In this document: in pieces, positions 27,082-35,904 of the stretch
Numbering within the stretch: the stretch's first letter is position 1
Layout: each line of letters opens with the position of its first letter
Notes under the pieces: model-generated
Told to the model about the DNA's origin: nothing
The model's input: only the letters and a program-made list of their open reading frames with translations
The model's database searches: none
Translations under genes and position numbers: made by a program
Assembly: GCA_030431755.1 (NCBI GenBank)
Contig: JAUIIK010000022.1
Location: 1 to 49,845, forward strand
Direction of reading: 5' to 3'
Length of the DNA: 49,845 nucleotides
From: Chloroflexia bacterium
GTDB lineage: Bacteria > Chloroflexota > Chloroflexia > Thermomicrobiales > CFX8

Positions 27082-27285
27082 CTAGTGGTAGTCTTCGCAG
27101 ACTACGTCGTAGGCGTTGCCACCTTCAAATCGAAACGTGATGCGGTATTGATCGTTCACGCGAATGCTGAACTGACCGGCTCGCTCGCCGCGTAGCGCTT
27201 CCAGGCGGTTTCCAGGTGGGATTCGCAAATTGCCAAGAACGTGCCCGGCACTCGCCATCACCGGCTGACGTATCATCATCGGCAA
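27082..27285 (-). pseudogene. HigB/RelE-type toxin, probably N-terminally degraded
   Basis: A 67-residue frame whose C-terminal half is a very good HigB/RelE match: LRIPPGNRLEALRGERAGQF, SIRVNDQYRITFRFEGG and a final DVVCEDYH. Complete HigB proteins are about 92 residues and start MIxSFxxKxxE. Here the residues before LRIPP are short (MPMMIRQPVMASAGHVLGN). A possible original start MIDFVHMRV lies in another frame at about 27330 and is stopped by TGA. It is therefore probably frameshifted and inactive, although a short ribosome-dependent RNase domain could persist. The cognate antitoxin is truncated. Confidence 0.6.
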
Positions 27286-27324
27286 GTCTCGACATTCAAA
27301 CTCGCATATGAACGAAGTCGATCA

Positions 27325-27744
27325 TTGAGAAACCAACGGACAGTACAACTCAAGGACCACATTGCTCAGGGCGTGGAGCACCTTTCACGGCAATCCGGCC
27401 AGGAATTCTCGACGGTTGTGCATGAGCTACTTGATGAAGCGTTGAAGATGCGCCACGTTCCTGGGATCTACTTCGCGGATACGCCTTCAGGAAGAACGGC
27501 AAAGGTGACAGGTTCTGGGCTGGGGGTCTGGGAGATTGTCATGGGGTATAGGTCGGTCGACGGAGATTGGGAACGACTGCGGGCGGCGTACCACTGGCTG
27601 ACGGAACACCAGTTGCGTTCAGCTCTGACCTACGCCGAAGCCTATCCCGCCGAGGTCGAAGAGCGCATTCGGATCGACGAACAGTGGACTCCGGAGAGGC
27701 TCTATGAAACCTATCCCTTTATGCAACCCCCAGACTATACATAG
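27325..27744 (+). CDS. RHH/DUF433-like orphan antitoxin
   Basis: A protein of about 139 residues. The N-terminus RTVQLKDHIAQGVEHLSRQS followed by FSTVVHELLDEALK fits a ribbon-helix-helix DNA-binding unit. The C-terminal part VTGSGLGVWEIVMGYRSVDG, then AAYHWLTEHQLRSALTYAEA YPAEVEERI, resembles DUF433 antitoxins, which partner PIN-type toxins. No PIN gene follows; the next gene runs on the opposite strand. Start choice is open: the frame extends to GTG at 27241 inside the higB remnant, and TTG at 27325 is chosen because the RHH motif begins there. It may have lost its start. Confidence 0.5.
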   Translation: MRNQRTVQLKDHIAQGVEHLSRQSGQEFSTVVHELLDEALKMRHVPGIYFADTPSGRTAKVTGSGLGVWEIVMGYRSVDGDWERLRAAYHWLTEHQLRSALTYAEAYPAEVEERIRIDEQWTPERLYETYPFMQPPDYT

Positions 27745-27760
27745 AAGGCCACTCCTGACT

Positions 27761-28039
27761 CTATCGGTCTCGGCTTGTTGCTTGTCCTCCATACACCCGC
27801 CACAATCGCTTCGCATCGGATGCAGCGGCGGAACGGAGTTGACCATAACTGACTTCGATGATCGCTAAGTCTTGGGCGTGCTCGGCGGCCTCGAGAGCGT
27901 TGAAGATGCCCGCGGCACAGATGTGATCATCCTGGGCAATATCGGGAGTATCCAGCACATAACCGGCAATCTGGCGGCAGCGGTCGTCAGGGTAACGCCG
28001 TCCGAACTGTTCGAGACGCTCGCGATCTAGCTTGTACAT
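27761..28039 (-). CDS. Hypothetical protein of 92 residues
   Basis: A 92-residue frame on the minus strand with a very strong GAGGAGGTG site six nt upstream of ATG. It has no membrane segment. The opening MYKLDRERLEQFGRRYPDDR CRQIAGYVLDTPDI is basic and helical. It contains two cysteines (CRQ and HICAAG). No family was recognised. It lies in the lower-GC scar region between the orphan antitoxin and the M28 peptidase, facing the antitoxin gene. A short toxin or an antitoxin is possible, but nothing in the sequence shows it. Confidence 0.6.
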   Translation of the reverse strand: MYKLDRERLEQFGRRYPDDRCRQIAGYVLDTPDIAQDDHICAAGIFNALEAAEHAQDLAIIEVSYGQLRSAAASDAKRLWRVYGGQATSRDR

Positions 28040-28129
28040 GACCGCACCTCCTCAACCCGGCTGTTGAAGCAGACATCATTACTATAATGCCCTGCCGTGT
28101 ATACGCCGCGCACACCACCGGGGGATGCC

Positions 28130-29863
28130 ATGCCGTTTGAAGATATCCAGCGAGAGCTTTCGGCCGATAGAGCCTGGACCATGATCGAGGAGATAACCAG
28201 CGAGATCCCTTCGCGACTGGCGGGGTCGGAGAACAGCCGCCGCATGGCCGAGTATTCCCGCGAGCGCTTCACCGAGGCTGGTTTGGACTCCCGGCTGCAC
28301 GAGTTCCAGGGGCTGGTGTCGTTCCCGGAAGCCGGCGCGGTGCGGCTGCTCGCGCCCGAAACGCGCGACATCGAGGCCCACACCCTCGGCCACTCGGCCT
28401 CGACCGACGGCATCGAGGGCGTGCTGGTCTACGTCGGCTCCGGGGCGGAGTCGGATTACGAGGGCAAGGATGTGCGCGGCAAGATCACCCTCTCCGAGCT
28501 CTCCTATTCCCCGGCCCGGCATGAGAAGGCGCTGATCGCCTGGCAAAAAGGCTCGACGGCGCAGATCATGATGAACTGGGGCGACGAGACGAATGAAGCC
28601 GTACCCTTCGGCTCGATGAAGTCGGCCTGGGGCAACCCGACGCCGGAGGCGCTGCAGACCGAGATGCCCGACATCCCCTGCGTCGGCATCGCCCGCACCG
28701 AGGGGCTGAAGCTCAAGGCGCTTTGCGAGCAGGGCACAGTGCGCGTCCATGTCGCGGCAAAGGCCGACAACCGCTGGACCGACGTGACGATGACCAGCGC
28801 TGAGTTTGGCGCGGGACCGGGGCAACAGTTCATGCTGCTGGGCGGCCACCAGGATTCCTGGTTCGGTCCCCAGGCGACGGACAACGCCGCCGGCACGGCC
28901 TGTATCATCGAGCTGGCCCGGACCTTCGCCGCCCATCGGGGCGAGCTGCGGAGGGGAATGCTCTGCGGACTCTGGATGGGCCACGAGACCGGCACGATGA
29001 TCTCGTCGGCGCGCTTCTCCGACGTCGAGTGGGACCGCCTCAAGGCGCGTTGTGTCGGCTACCTCCAGATCGACCAGCCGGCGATGGCCAACACGACCGA
29101 TTGGCACCTCAGCTCCACCGACGACGCGCGCGACTTCATCGAGCACATCACCCGCGACATCGCGCCGGGCATGCCGATCCATTGGGGGCGTTCGCGGAGG
29201 ACGGGCGACAGCTCCTTCTTCGGCGTCGGCCTGACCAACCTGGCCGGGATCACGTCATTCACCGATGAGGAGATCCGCCGGACCGCCCTGGCCTCGCTCG
29301 GCTGGTGGCACCACTCGATCCACAACACGCTGGACAAGCTCGACAAGGGCCGGCTCGATCTCCACCTGCAGCTCTATGCCCGCTGGGTCTGGGAGCTGCT
29401 GACGGCGCCGGTGCTGCCCTACCGCTATGGCCCGATGACCCGCGCCCTCGCGAGTTCGCTGGCGCGACTCGGCCGAGCCAATGTGCCGGACATCGACATG
29501 ACCCGGCTGGTTCAGCAGTCAGAAGAGCTCCACCGGCTGGCCCACCGCTTCGACATCCGTGCCGGCAAGGCCCGCTCGCACAGCGCTGGCATAGACGTCA
29601 CCGAAGCCGACGGCATCAACACGACGATGCTCGCCCTCGCCCGGCTACTCGTCCCGCTGGTCTCGACCGTCACCGGCCCCTACGGCCAGGATCGCTACGG
29701 GCACGCCTGGCAGTCCGGCGAGGTCCCGGCCCTGACCCCGCTGGCGATGCTGCCCAACCTAGACCCGGCCAGCGAGCAATACCAGACCCACTGGGTCGCC
29801 GCCGTCCGCGCCCGCAACCGCATCGCCGACACGCTGGAACTGGCGCTCGGGGTGCTGGCATAG
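28130..29863 (+). CDS. M28-family metallopeptidase
   Basis: A 577-residue predicted zinc aminopeptidase or glutamate-carboxypeptidase-like enzyme. Metal ligand and catalytic motifs: H240 and D242 in GGHQDSW, D251 in ATDNAAG, and E286 in MGHETG. Residues about 85-200 form an inserted PA-like domain (VYVGSGAESDYEGKDVRGKI). No signal peptide is seen, so it may be cytoplasmic or exported by another route. A start 33 nt upstream exists, but ATG at 28130 is chosen by fit to the globular start; no strong ribosome-binding site. A decayed copy of its last ~20 codons lies at 30240-30305. Confidence 0.88.
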   Translation: MPFEDIQRELSADRAWTMIEEITSEIPSRLAGSENSRRMAEYSRERFTEAGLDSRLHEFQGLVSFPEAGAVRLLAPETRDIEAHTLGHSASTDGIEGVLVYVGSGAESDYEGKDVRGKITLSELSYSPARHEKALIAWQKGSTAQIMMNWGDETNEAVPFGSMKSAWGNPTPEALQTEMPDIPCVGIARTEGLKLKALCEQGTVRVHVAAKADNRWTDVTMTSAEFGAGPGQQFMLLGGHQDSWFGPQATDNAAGTACIIELARTFAAHRGELRRGMLCGLWMGHETGTMISSARFSDVEWDRLKARCVGYLQIDQPAMANTTDWHLSSTDDARDFIEHITRDIAPGMPIHWGRSRRTGDSSFFGVGLTNLAGITSFTDEEIRRTALASLGWWHHSIHNTLDKLDKGRLDLHLQLYARWVWELLTAPVLPYRYGPMTRALASSLARLGRANVPDIDMTRLVQQSEELHRLAHRFDIRAGKARSHSAGIDVTEADGINTTMLALARLLVPLVSTVTGPYGQDRYGHAWQSGEVPALTPLAMLPNLDPASEQYQTHWVAAVRARNRIADTLELALGVLA

Positions 29864-29918
29864 ATGCTTGCTACACTTTCGAGATTGATTCACCAACTTG
29901 CACATGAGAAGCACTCGC

Positions 29919-30176
29919 ATGGTTGCCGCCAAACACATTCACGATCTTGTTGATACTTTGTCAGACGAGGACCAGAACGCACTCGCAGGCTTCCTGGAAC
30001 GGTTTAGCTCGGAGGTTGACCCGGTGGAGCGAGCGTTCTTGCGCGCTGCATTGCTGGAGCCGGAGGATTTGTCAGACGAAGACAAGTGGGCGCTACAAGA
30101 GGCCGAGGATGCCCTTGCGGCAGGCGATGTATTCACCCAGGAGGAGATCGAGCGCGAGTTCCCCGGCGAGTCGTGA
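29919..30176 (+). CDS. Antitoxin-like protein upstream of RelE/ParE stub
   Basis: An 85-residue acidic protein. The start at ATG 29919 gives MVAAKHIHDLVDTLSDEDQN, rich in Asp and Glu, with EEIEREFPGES at the end. Such sequences are typical of small Phd/RelB-like antitoxins that lie ahead of RelE/ParE toxins. A GTG start of the toxin stub overlaps its stop codon as GTGA. TTG at 29898 is an alternative start, but ATG fits better. Its toxin is truncated. Confidence 0.6.
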   Translation: MVAAKHIHDLVDTLSDEDQNALAGFLERFSSEVDPVERAFLRAALLEPEDLSDEDKWALQEAEDALAAGDVFTQEEIEREFPGES

Positions 30177-30262
30177 GCAAGCCAGCCGCAATCTGGACAG
30201 GTCCGGCCCAACGGGATCTTCGTCGCCTCGATCTATCTGTTCGTCGCGGTCCGCGCCCGTAA
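30173..30262 (+). pseudogene. RelE/ParE toxin stub
   Basis: A 29-codon frame starting with GTG that overlaps the antitoxin stop codon. It begins VSKPAAIWTGPAQRDLRRLD, the expected toxin N-terminus, and then turns into LSVRRGPRP and stops. Toxins of this family are about 90 residues, so two thirds are missing. The nucleotides after residue 20 are homologous to the end of the M28 peptidase gene, which explains the truncation as a recombination scar. Confidence 0.68.
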
Positions 30263-30305
30263 GCGCGTTGCCGACACGTTTGTGCTAGCGACCCGGAAAC
30301 TTTAG
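30240..30305 (+). pseudogene. Decayed copy of the M28 peptidase 3' end
   Basis: Read in a frame different from the toxin, this stretch encodes FVAVRARKRVADTFVLATRK L and a stop. It matches the peptidase terminus WVAAVRARNRIADTLELALG VLA and its stop. The nucleotide match is clearest at TCCGCGCCCG and GCCGACACG. The antitoxin/toxin-stub pair therefore lies between two peptidase tails, one intact and one decayed. Confidence 0.68.
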
Positions 30306-30328
30306 TTGGACATGATCATCTTAGGATT

Positions 30329-30523
30329 GTCATTCCGACCGGAGCGTAGCGGAGTGGAGGAATCCCAATCTCAAGCGATTGTGGAGCTGAACTCCAACCA
30401 ACGCTCTCCTCGCTTGTGCGTCCAGATGATGAAGCCGTCATCAGAGCATCGACACCGGACTCATTCATATCGCGCGCGTCATTGGGATCCCTCCATTTCG
30501 CAAAGCCTTCAGTCGGGATGACA
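30329..30523. repeat. MITE-like element, copy 1 (195 bp)
   Basis: The element starts TGTCATTCCGACCGGAGCG (to 30369) and ends with the imperfect reverse complement (30481-30523, ending GGGATGACA). Inverted ends are about 41-43 bp. The copy at 46739-46934 is 196 bp with similar ends; the interior is less conserved. No coding sequence is inside. It fills most of the 350-bp gap before the Vgb-like gene (30306-30655). Confidence 0.72.
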
Positions 30524-30655
30524 GCCAGCCAACAAGCTGGCGCGACACACACATAGGAACGATTCAAACCGTTTGCCGCTTTTCCAACGTAAAGTAAGGA
30601 ACAGAAACACCACTCGGTTGGACACGTAGCTCGTCATCTGGTCCTGAGGTACGCA

Positions 30656-31897
30656 GTGAACTCTCCACGCATCATCGCCATCCTCATCATCCTCAGCCTG
30701 ACCATCACCGCCTGCCTGCAAGACGGCGATGACGACGAGACGGCGGAGCCGGCCGAAACTGTCCAAACACAGGAAGCTGACACGACTTCGACCGCGGCGC
30801 TGGACCCGACATCCTCAGCGGCAGAGGCGCAACAGCCGACTACGGTACCCGCGTCAACAGCTACCGATCCACCAGCGAGCGAGCCAACGGCGACGATGCT
30901 CCAACCAGCGCCGCCGGCCACACCGGCAGCCCCGACCCCCTCGCGGCTCGAGCCGACAGTGACGCCGACAGCCATTCCGGAACCGACGCCGGTAGCGACG
31001 ATAGAACCGCGCCTGGAGAGCTTCCCAGTGCCCTCGTCGCGGCCGCACGATGTCGCGCCGGCGGCCGATGGCGGGGTTTGGTACACCGGGCAACGCTCCG
31101 GCCAGCTGGGCTGGCTCGATCCCGCAACCGGCGACACCCGGACGATCCCGCTCGGCCCCGGCTCCGCGCCGCACGGCGTCATCGTCGGGTCGGACGGGCG
31201 CGCCTGGATCACTGACGGCGGCCAGAACGCGATCGTCGTTGTCGATCCCGCAACCGACGAGGTGACGGTCTACTCGCTACCAGCCGAGCGGCCCAGCGCC
31301 AACCTCAACACCGCCGCCTTCGACGGCAACGGCGTCCTCTGGTTCACCGGCCAGAATGGCATCTACGGGCGGCTCGATCCGGCCACAGGCGCGATGGAGG
31401 TCTTCGATGCCCCGCGCGGACCCGGCCCTTACGGCATCACCGCGACACCGAGCGGCGAGATCTACTACGCCTCGCTGGCTGGCAGTTACGTTGGCAAGAT
31501 CGACATCGAGACCGGCGAGACAACGGTGCTGGAGCCGCCGACAACGGGCCAGGGCGCGCGCCGCGTGTGGTCCGACTCCCAGGGCCGCATCTGGGTCAGC
31601 GAGTGGAACGCCGGCCAGGTCGCCGTCTATGACCCCGCCGACGGCAGCTGGCGGGAGTGGCGTTTGCCGGGCGAGAATCCGCAGACCTACGCCGTCTACG
31701 TCGACAATCAGGACATCGTCTGGCTCAGTGACTTTGGCGCAAACACCATCGTCCGCTTCGACCCCGAGACCGAGGAGTTCACCAGCTTCTCACTGCCCCA
31801 CAACCCGGGCAACGTCCGCCAGATCCTCGGCCGCCCCGGCGAGGTCTGGGGGCCGGAGTCGGCGGCGGACACGCTGGTGGTGATTCGGACGCAGTAG
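30656..31897 (+). CDS. Vgb-like (virginiamycin-B-lyase-like) beta-propeller lipoprotein
   Basis: A 413-residue lipoprotein. The start is GTG, with lipobox ITAC (Cys20). A Thr/Pro/Ala-rich linker (about 35-115) leads to the propeller (about 120-413), with streptogramin-lyase-like blades: VWYTGQRSGQLGWLDPATGD, GRAWITDGGQNAIVVVDPAT, IWVSEWNAGQVAVYDPADGS and IVWLSDFGANTIVRFDPETE. True Vgb lyases linearise streptogramin B antibiotics with a catalytic histidine and glutamate; whether these residues are present is not clear. Many chromosomal homologues are only propellers. It starts a series of exported proteins. Confidence 0.83.
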   Translation: MNSPRIIAILIILSLTITACLQDGDDDETAEPAETVQTQEADTTSTAALDPTSSAAEAQQPTTVPASTATDPPASEPTATMLQPAPPATPAAPTPSRLEPTVTPTAIPEPTPVATIEPRLESFPVPSSRPHDVAPAADGGVWYTGQRSGQLGWLDPATGDTRTIPLGPGSAPHGVIVGSDGRAWITDGGQNAIVVVDPATDEVTVYSLPAERPSANLNTAAFDGNGVLWFTGQNGIYGRLDPATGAMEVFDAPRGPGPYGITATPSGEIYYASLAGSYVGKIDIETGETTVLEPPTTGQGARRVWSDSQGRIWVSEWNAGQVAVYDPADGSWREWRLPGENPQTYAVYVDNQDIVWLSDFGANTIVRFDPETEEFTSFSLPHNPGNVRQILGRPGEVWGPESAADTLVVIRTQ

Positions 31898-32032
31898 CTC
31901 GTCTGTTTCGCGTCGCCGTGCAGCTTGCCATAGCCTCTGTTCCTGCGGAAGCTCAGGATGATGTAGGTTAGGGTCAGCGTTCAACGTCTCAGACAATGAC
32001 AGCAACACGCCGCGAACCAAGAGGGGGCGTTC

Positions 32033-34678
32033 ATGCACCGCCGAATGTTGCGCGCCGGACTGGCAGGCCTGCTCGCGCTCGTCGCAGCGCTCTCCGGACT
32101 GGCTAGCCGGCACACCGGGCCACTCGATTTTGCGGTGCCACAGACCGAGGCGGCAGACAGCGTTGTCATGACCTGCGACTTCGCGACGCTCGTCGCTGAG
32201 ATCGCAACCGTCCAGGCCACGGGCGGCGGCACCCTCATCTTCGAATGTGCTGAGACGGTCAACTTCACGGCGGCTATCGACATCACCACCGATGTGACGA
32301 TATCCGGCGGTGGCGTCGTCTTCGATGGGGGCAGCCCCTTCTTCAATGTGGCATCCGGCAGCACCCTGACACTGGTCGACCTCACGCTACAAAACGGCCT
32401 CCGGTCCGAGGCGGGCGACGTCACCACGGGCGGCGCGATCTACAGCGAGGGCGATCTCAACATCTTTGGGGTGACCTTCCATAACAATGAGCTGCAAAAC
32501 GTTGGCACTGGCACCGTCCGTGGCGCTGCGATCTACACAACCGGAGCGACCCTGATCGTCGGCAGCACATTCACCGACAATGCCGGCGGGGGCAACGTTG
32601 TCCAGGGTGGCGCAATCGCCAGCTTCCACGCGGCGGACGATACGCTCACGATCATCTCAACCATCTTCGACGGCAATCATGCGGTCGGTGACCAGAGCGC
32701 CATGATCACCGGCGCATTCGGCGGCGCAATCTATGCCGCCAACCCGATCTCCGTGAACGCATCCACGTTCCTGAACAATTCAGCTACCGATTCTCAAGAC
32801 GCTGGAGGCGGGGCGATCTTCCTCATCAGCGCTAGCTCCAGTGTGATCTCCAACTCGACGTTTGTGGGGAATTCTGCCCTCATTGGCGGCGGCATCTTCC
32901 TGCAAGAAGCGAGCCTGGACGTGCTGGGCTCGACCTTCGCCGCCAATAGCGCGGGCGCCGGGGGCGCGGTGAATACGCTGGGCGGAGCGGGCAAGCAATT
33001 CAACATCTTGAGCAGCACGTTTGCAGGCAATCAGGCTACCGGCGGCGGCGCGGTCAGCAGTTTCCAGGGCCCGACGACGATAACGATTCTAGGCAGCACC
33101 TTCAAGGACAACGAGTCGGTCAGTGTCGGTAGCACGCTCTACATCAACGATAACGCTGTGGATGTATCAATTGGCGGATCAATCATCGATTCGACCGGCG
33201 TCAGTACCGATGCAAACTGTGACTTGAACAACACGAACAGCACCATAACCTCGCTCGATTACAACATTAGCAACGACACCTCCTGCAACCTGACCGGCAC
33301 GAACGACCAGCCCAATACCGACCCGCTGCTCGATGCGACGCTGGCGGACCACGGCGGTCCCACCGACACGTATTTTCTGCAAGCCGGGAGTCCCGCCCTG
33401 GACAGCATCGCGACTGGCGCGTGCGGAACATCGTCAACCGCTGTCGATCAGCGCGGCGTCTCCCGCCCGGTCAACAGCGCTTGCGATGCCGGCGCGGTCG
33501 AGATGGCCGGCGTCCCGCCAGTCCAGATTCACGCCGTCTGGAATACGGGACCGGTCCTGGTCGGGGATGCGGCGGAAGTCTTCATCGATGCGAGCGGTTC
33601 CGCCGACGCGGGGCTGACCTACGAGTTTGACTGTGACAACGACGGGATCTACGAAATCGGCCCCGACCTCGTGAACTCGGCGGATTGCGTCTTCGAGGAC
33701 GCGGGCGCTTATGCGGTAGGCGTGCGCGTCATGGATGGAGACATCGGGGAGGCCATCGGTTCGACGGTCGTCCTGGTTACGAACCGTCCTCCAACGATCA
33801 TCGCCATCACCGCCGCGCCGGACACGATCAACGAAACGGAATCGACGACCCTCACCGTCGAGTACAGCGATGCCGACGCCGGCGAAACGCACACCTGCTC
33901 GATCGACTGGGGCGACGGCACAGCGCCCGAGGCAGGCGTCATCGATCATGACGCTGAAACCTGTATGGCGAGCCACACCTATGCGGACGACAACCCATCC
34001 GGCACGCCCAGCGACAACTACACGATCACGGCCACGGTCGATGACGGGGACGGTAGCGACGACGACTCGACGCAGATAACCGTCAACAATGTCCCTCCGA
34101 TGATTGATGCGATCACCACCGACGGTCCGGTCGCGCCGGGGCAGCCGGTCGCTGTCTCCGTCACGGCGACGGATGTCGCCGGGATCAATGATCCGCTCAC
34201 CTACGAGTTCGATTGTGACGGCGATGGCCTTTACGACATTGGGCCACAGGCGGCAAGCAGCGCGGCGTGCAGCCTACCGTCGGGCAGCGCGGAGACAGAT
34301 ATCGGAGTGCGGGTGACCGATGACGATACCGGCACGGCAATCGAGTCCGTCGCCGTCAAGCAGGTTGTGACCCTCTGTGTCTCCTCGTTCACCGGCATGC
34401 TCTCAGGACAGTCCTCAGGCGGAGGTTGCGCCGCCGGCGAGTACGCGCTAGAGCTGCCCTCGGCCGCTCCGCAAACGCTCTGCATAAACCTGCTCACCGG
34501 TCAGATCCTATTCGGACGCTCGGCGGAGTGCGCGCGCTACACGCTCCCTCACGTCATCCCCGACGATGGGCCGCTGGAGTATTGCCGCAGCCTGTACACC
34601 AACAGGTTGCGCTATTTCACCCCGAGCAAGCCCTGCCAGTTCTATGAGCTATCGGGCGTCATTCCCGGCACGCTCTAG
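32033..34678 (+). CDS. Exported right-handed beta-helix / PKD protein with C-terminal cysteine repeats
   Basis: An 881-residue secreted protein. A signal peptide (about 1-24, LAGLLALVAALSGLA) leads to a beta-helix with Pmp-like repeats such as GGAIYSEGDL, GAIASFHA, GGAIYAANPISVNASTF and GGGIFLQEASLDVLGSTF (about 80-400). A choice-of-anchor-like end follows (YFLQAGSPALDSIATGACG, VDQRGVSRPVNSACDAGAVE). Then come PKD-like domains (about 500-770) with IDWGDG and ASHTYADDN. The last ~100 residues hold three tandem units with paired cysteines: LCVSSFTGMLSGQ, LCINLLTGQILFG and YCRSLYTNRLRYF. It is probably a cell-surface or secreted adhesin-like protein. Confidence 0.85.
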   Translation: MHRRMLRAGLAGLLALVAALSGLASRHTGPLDFAVPQTEAADSVVMTCDFATLVAEIATVQATGGGTLIFECAETVNFTAAIDITTDVTISGGGVVFDGGSPFFNVASGSTLTLVDLTLQNGLRSEAGDVTTGGAIYSEGDLNIFGVTFHNNELQNVGTGTVRGAAIYTTGATLIVGSTFTDNAGGGNVVQGGAIASFHAADDTLTIISTIFDGNHAVGDQSAMITGAFGGAIYAANPISVNASTFLNNSATDSQDAGGGAIFLISASSSVISNSTFVGNSALIGGGIFLQEASLDVLGSTFAANSAGAGGAVNTLGGAGKQFNILSSTFAGNQATGGGAVSSFQGPTTITILGSTFKDNESVSVGSTLYINDNAVDVSIGGSIIDSTGVSTDANCDLNNTNSTITSLDYNISNDTSCNLTGTNDQPNTDPLLDATLADHGGPTDTYFLQAGSPALDSIATGACGTSSTAVDQRGVSRPVNSACDAGAVEMAGVPPVQIHAVWNTGPVLVGDAAEVFIDASGSADAGLTYEFDCDNDGIYEIGPDLVNSADCVFEDAGAYAVGVRVMDGDIGEAIGSTVVLVTNRPPTIIAITAAPDTINETESTTLTVEYSDADAGETHTCSIDWGDGTAPEAGVIDHDAETCMASHTYADDNPSGTPSDNYTITATVDDGDGSDDDSTQITVNNVPPMIDAITTDGPVAPGQPVAVSVTATDVAGINDPLTYEFDCDGDGLYDIGPQAASSAACSLPSGSAETDIGVRVTDDDTGTAIESVAVKQVVTLCVSSFTGMLSGQSSGGGCAAGEYALELPSAAPQTLCINLLTGQILFGRSAECARYTLPHVIPDDGPLEYCRSLYTNRLRYFTPSKPCQFYELSGVIPGTL

Positions 34679-34704
34679 GCGACGACCGTCAACACGAGCT
34701 GCGG

Positions 34705-35904
34705 TTACCGCGCCGGTTCGCGCCCCATCTGTTCCTGGAATGAGGCGTTGAGCTTGTCGCGCAGCTCCGGGTTCAGGAGGACGTCGGCGGCGGTCCAGGC
34801 GAGGACGGTTGCGCCGGTGGCCGTTAGCTCGTCGGCGCGGGCGCTGCCGGAGGCGTCGTTGAACTCGGGCGTGTGATTGCCGATGCCCTTATCGCAGATC
34901 TGGAGATAGGGGTGGATCGTCGGGACGAGCTGGCTGACGTCGCCGATGTCGCTCGATCCGACGCCCGCGCCCTCCGGCGGTACCTCGTAGTCGATGCCGA
35001 CCGCCGTCAGATTCTCGCGGAAGGTGTCGACCAACGCCAGATTGCTGACGCGCTGCTTGTAGCTGATACCTTCCGTGATGTCGACAGTGCAGCCGGTCGC
35101 CGTTGCCGCCGCCTCAACGATGTTGCGGAAGCGCTGCTTGAGCTCCTCCTGGTACTCCTGGTCGGCGCTGCGGACGAGGAAGGTCGCCGAGGTGTGGTCG
35201 GGGATGATGTTGGCCGCGTCGCCGCCGTGGGTGATGACGCCGTGGATGCGGGTGTTCGGCTTGAAGGCCTGACGGAGCGCGTTGACGCTGTTGAAGACCT
35301 GGATGACGGCGTCGAGCGCGTTGATCCCGGTCTCGGGACTCGACGAAGCGTGGGCCGACTTGCCGTGGAACTCGAGCTTGTAGGGCGTCACGGCCAGCGA
35401 GCCGCGATCGAGGTAGGTCGTGTCGCGCGGGTGCATCATCATCGCGGCGCTGAGGCCGTTGAAGACGCCGTCCTCGGCCATCGTGACCTTGCCGCCGCCG
35501 CCTTCCTCGGCCGGCGTGCCGATGACCTTGATCGTGCCCTCGAAATCCGGCAGCGCCCGGCGCAGCGCGATGCCAGCGCCCATCGCCCAGGTGCCGATCA
35601 GGTTATGGCCGCAGGCATGGCCCAGCCCCGGCAGGGCGTCGTACTCGGCCAGAATCCCGACAACCGGCTCGCCGCTGCCGTAGGTCGCGACGAAGGCGGT
35701 ATCGAGGCCGGAAACGCCACGCTCGACCTCGAAGCCGTGCTCCTCGAGCTCGTTGGTCAGCGCCGTCATCGCCTCATGCTCTTGGAAGGCGATCTCCGGG
35801 TTGGCGTGCATGCCCTGGGAGATCTGAATCAGGCGCGGATGGAGCGCCTGCGCTTCCCTCGCTATACGTTCCTTGATTTCAGCGATCGTGTCCGTTGCCG
35901 TCAT
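34705..35904 (-). CDS. M20-family amidohydrolase (M20D-like)
   Basis: A 399-residue metal-dependent amidohydrolase. Metal ligands are readable as C98 and H100 in GHACGHN, E133 and E134 in TPAEEGGGG, and H158 in MMMHP. The second half holds the dimerisation domain (ITHGGDAANIIPDHTSATFL). This is the M20D pattern of aminobenzoyl-glutamate, indole-acetyl-amino-acid or N-acyl-amino-acid hydrolases. The substrate cannot be predicted. The final EQMGREPAR is unremarkable. It is cytoplasmic and stands as a single gene, converging on the beta-helix gene 26 bp away. Confidence 0.87.
   Translation of the reverse strand: MTATDTIAEIKERIAREAQALHPRLIQISQGMHANPEIAFQEHEAMTALTNELEEHGFEVERGVSGLDTAFVATYGSGEPVVGILAEYDALPGLGHACGHNLIGTWAMGAGIALRRALPDFEGTIKVIGTPAEEGGGGKVTMAEDGVFNGLSAAMMMHPRDTTYLDRGSLAVTPYKLEFHGKSAHASSSPETGINALDAVIQVFNSVNALRQAFKPNTRIHGVITHGGDAANIIPDHTSATFLVRSADQEYQEELKQRFRNIVEAAATATGCTVDITEGISYKQRVSNLALVDTFRENLTAVGIDYEVPPEGAGVGSSDIGDVSQLVPTIHPYLQICDKGIGNHTPEFNDASGSARADELTATGATVLAWTAADVLLNPELRDKLNASFQEQMGREPAR

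Noticed and set aside
28082-29182. Minus-strand open frame of 366 residues over the M28 peptidase
   Set aside because: The plus strand shows peptidase motifs; no recognisable domain on the minus strand.
26900-30700. A possible defence island in the toxin-antitoxin region
   Set aside because: All toxin parts are truncated or missing, and no nuclease, helicase, methylase or other defence gene is present.
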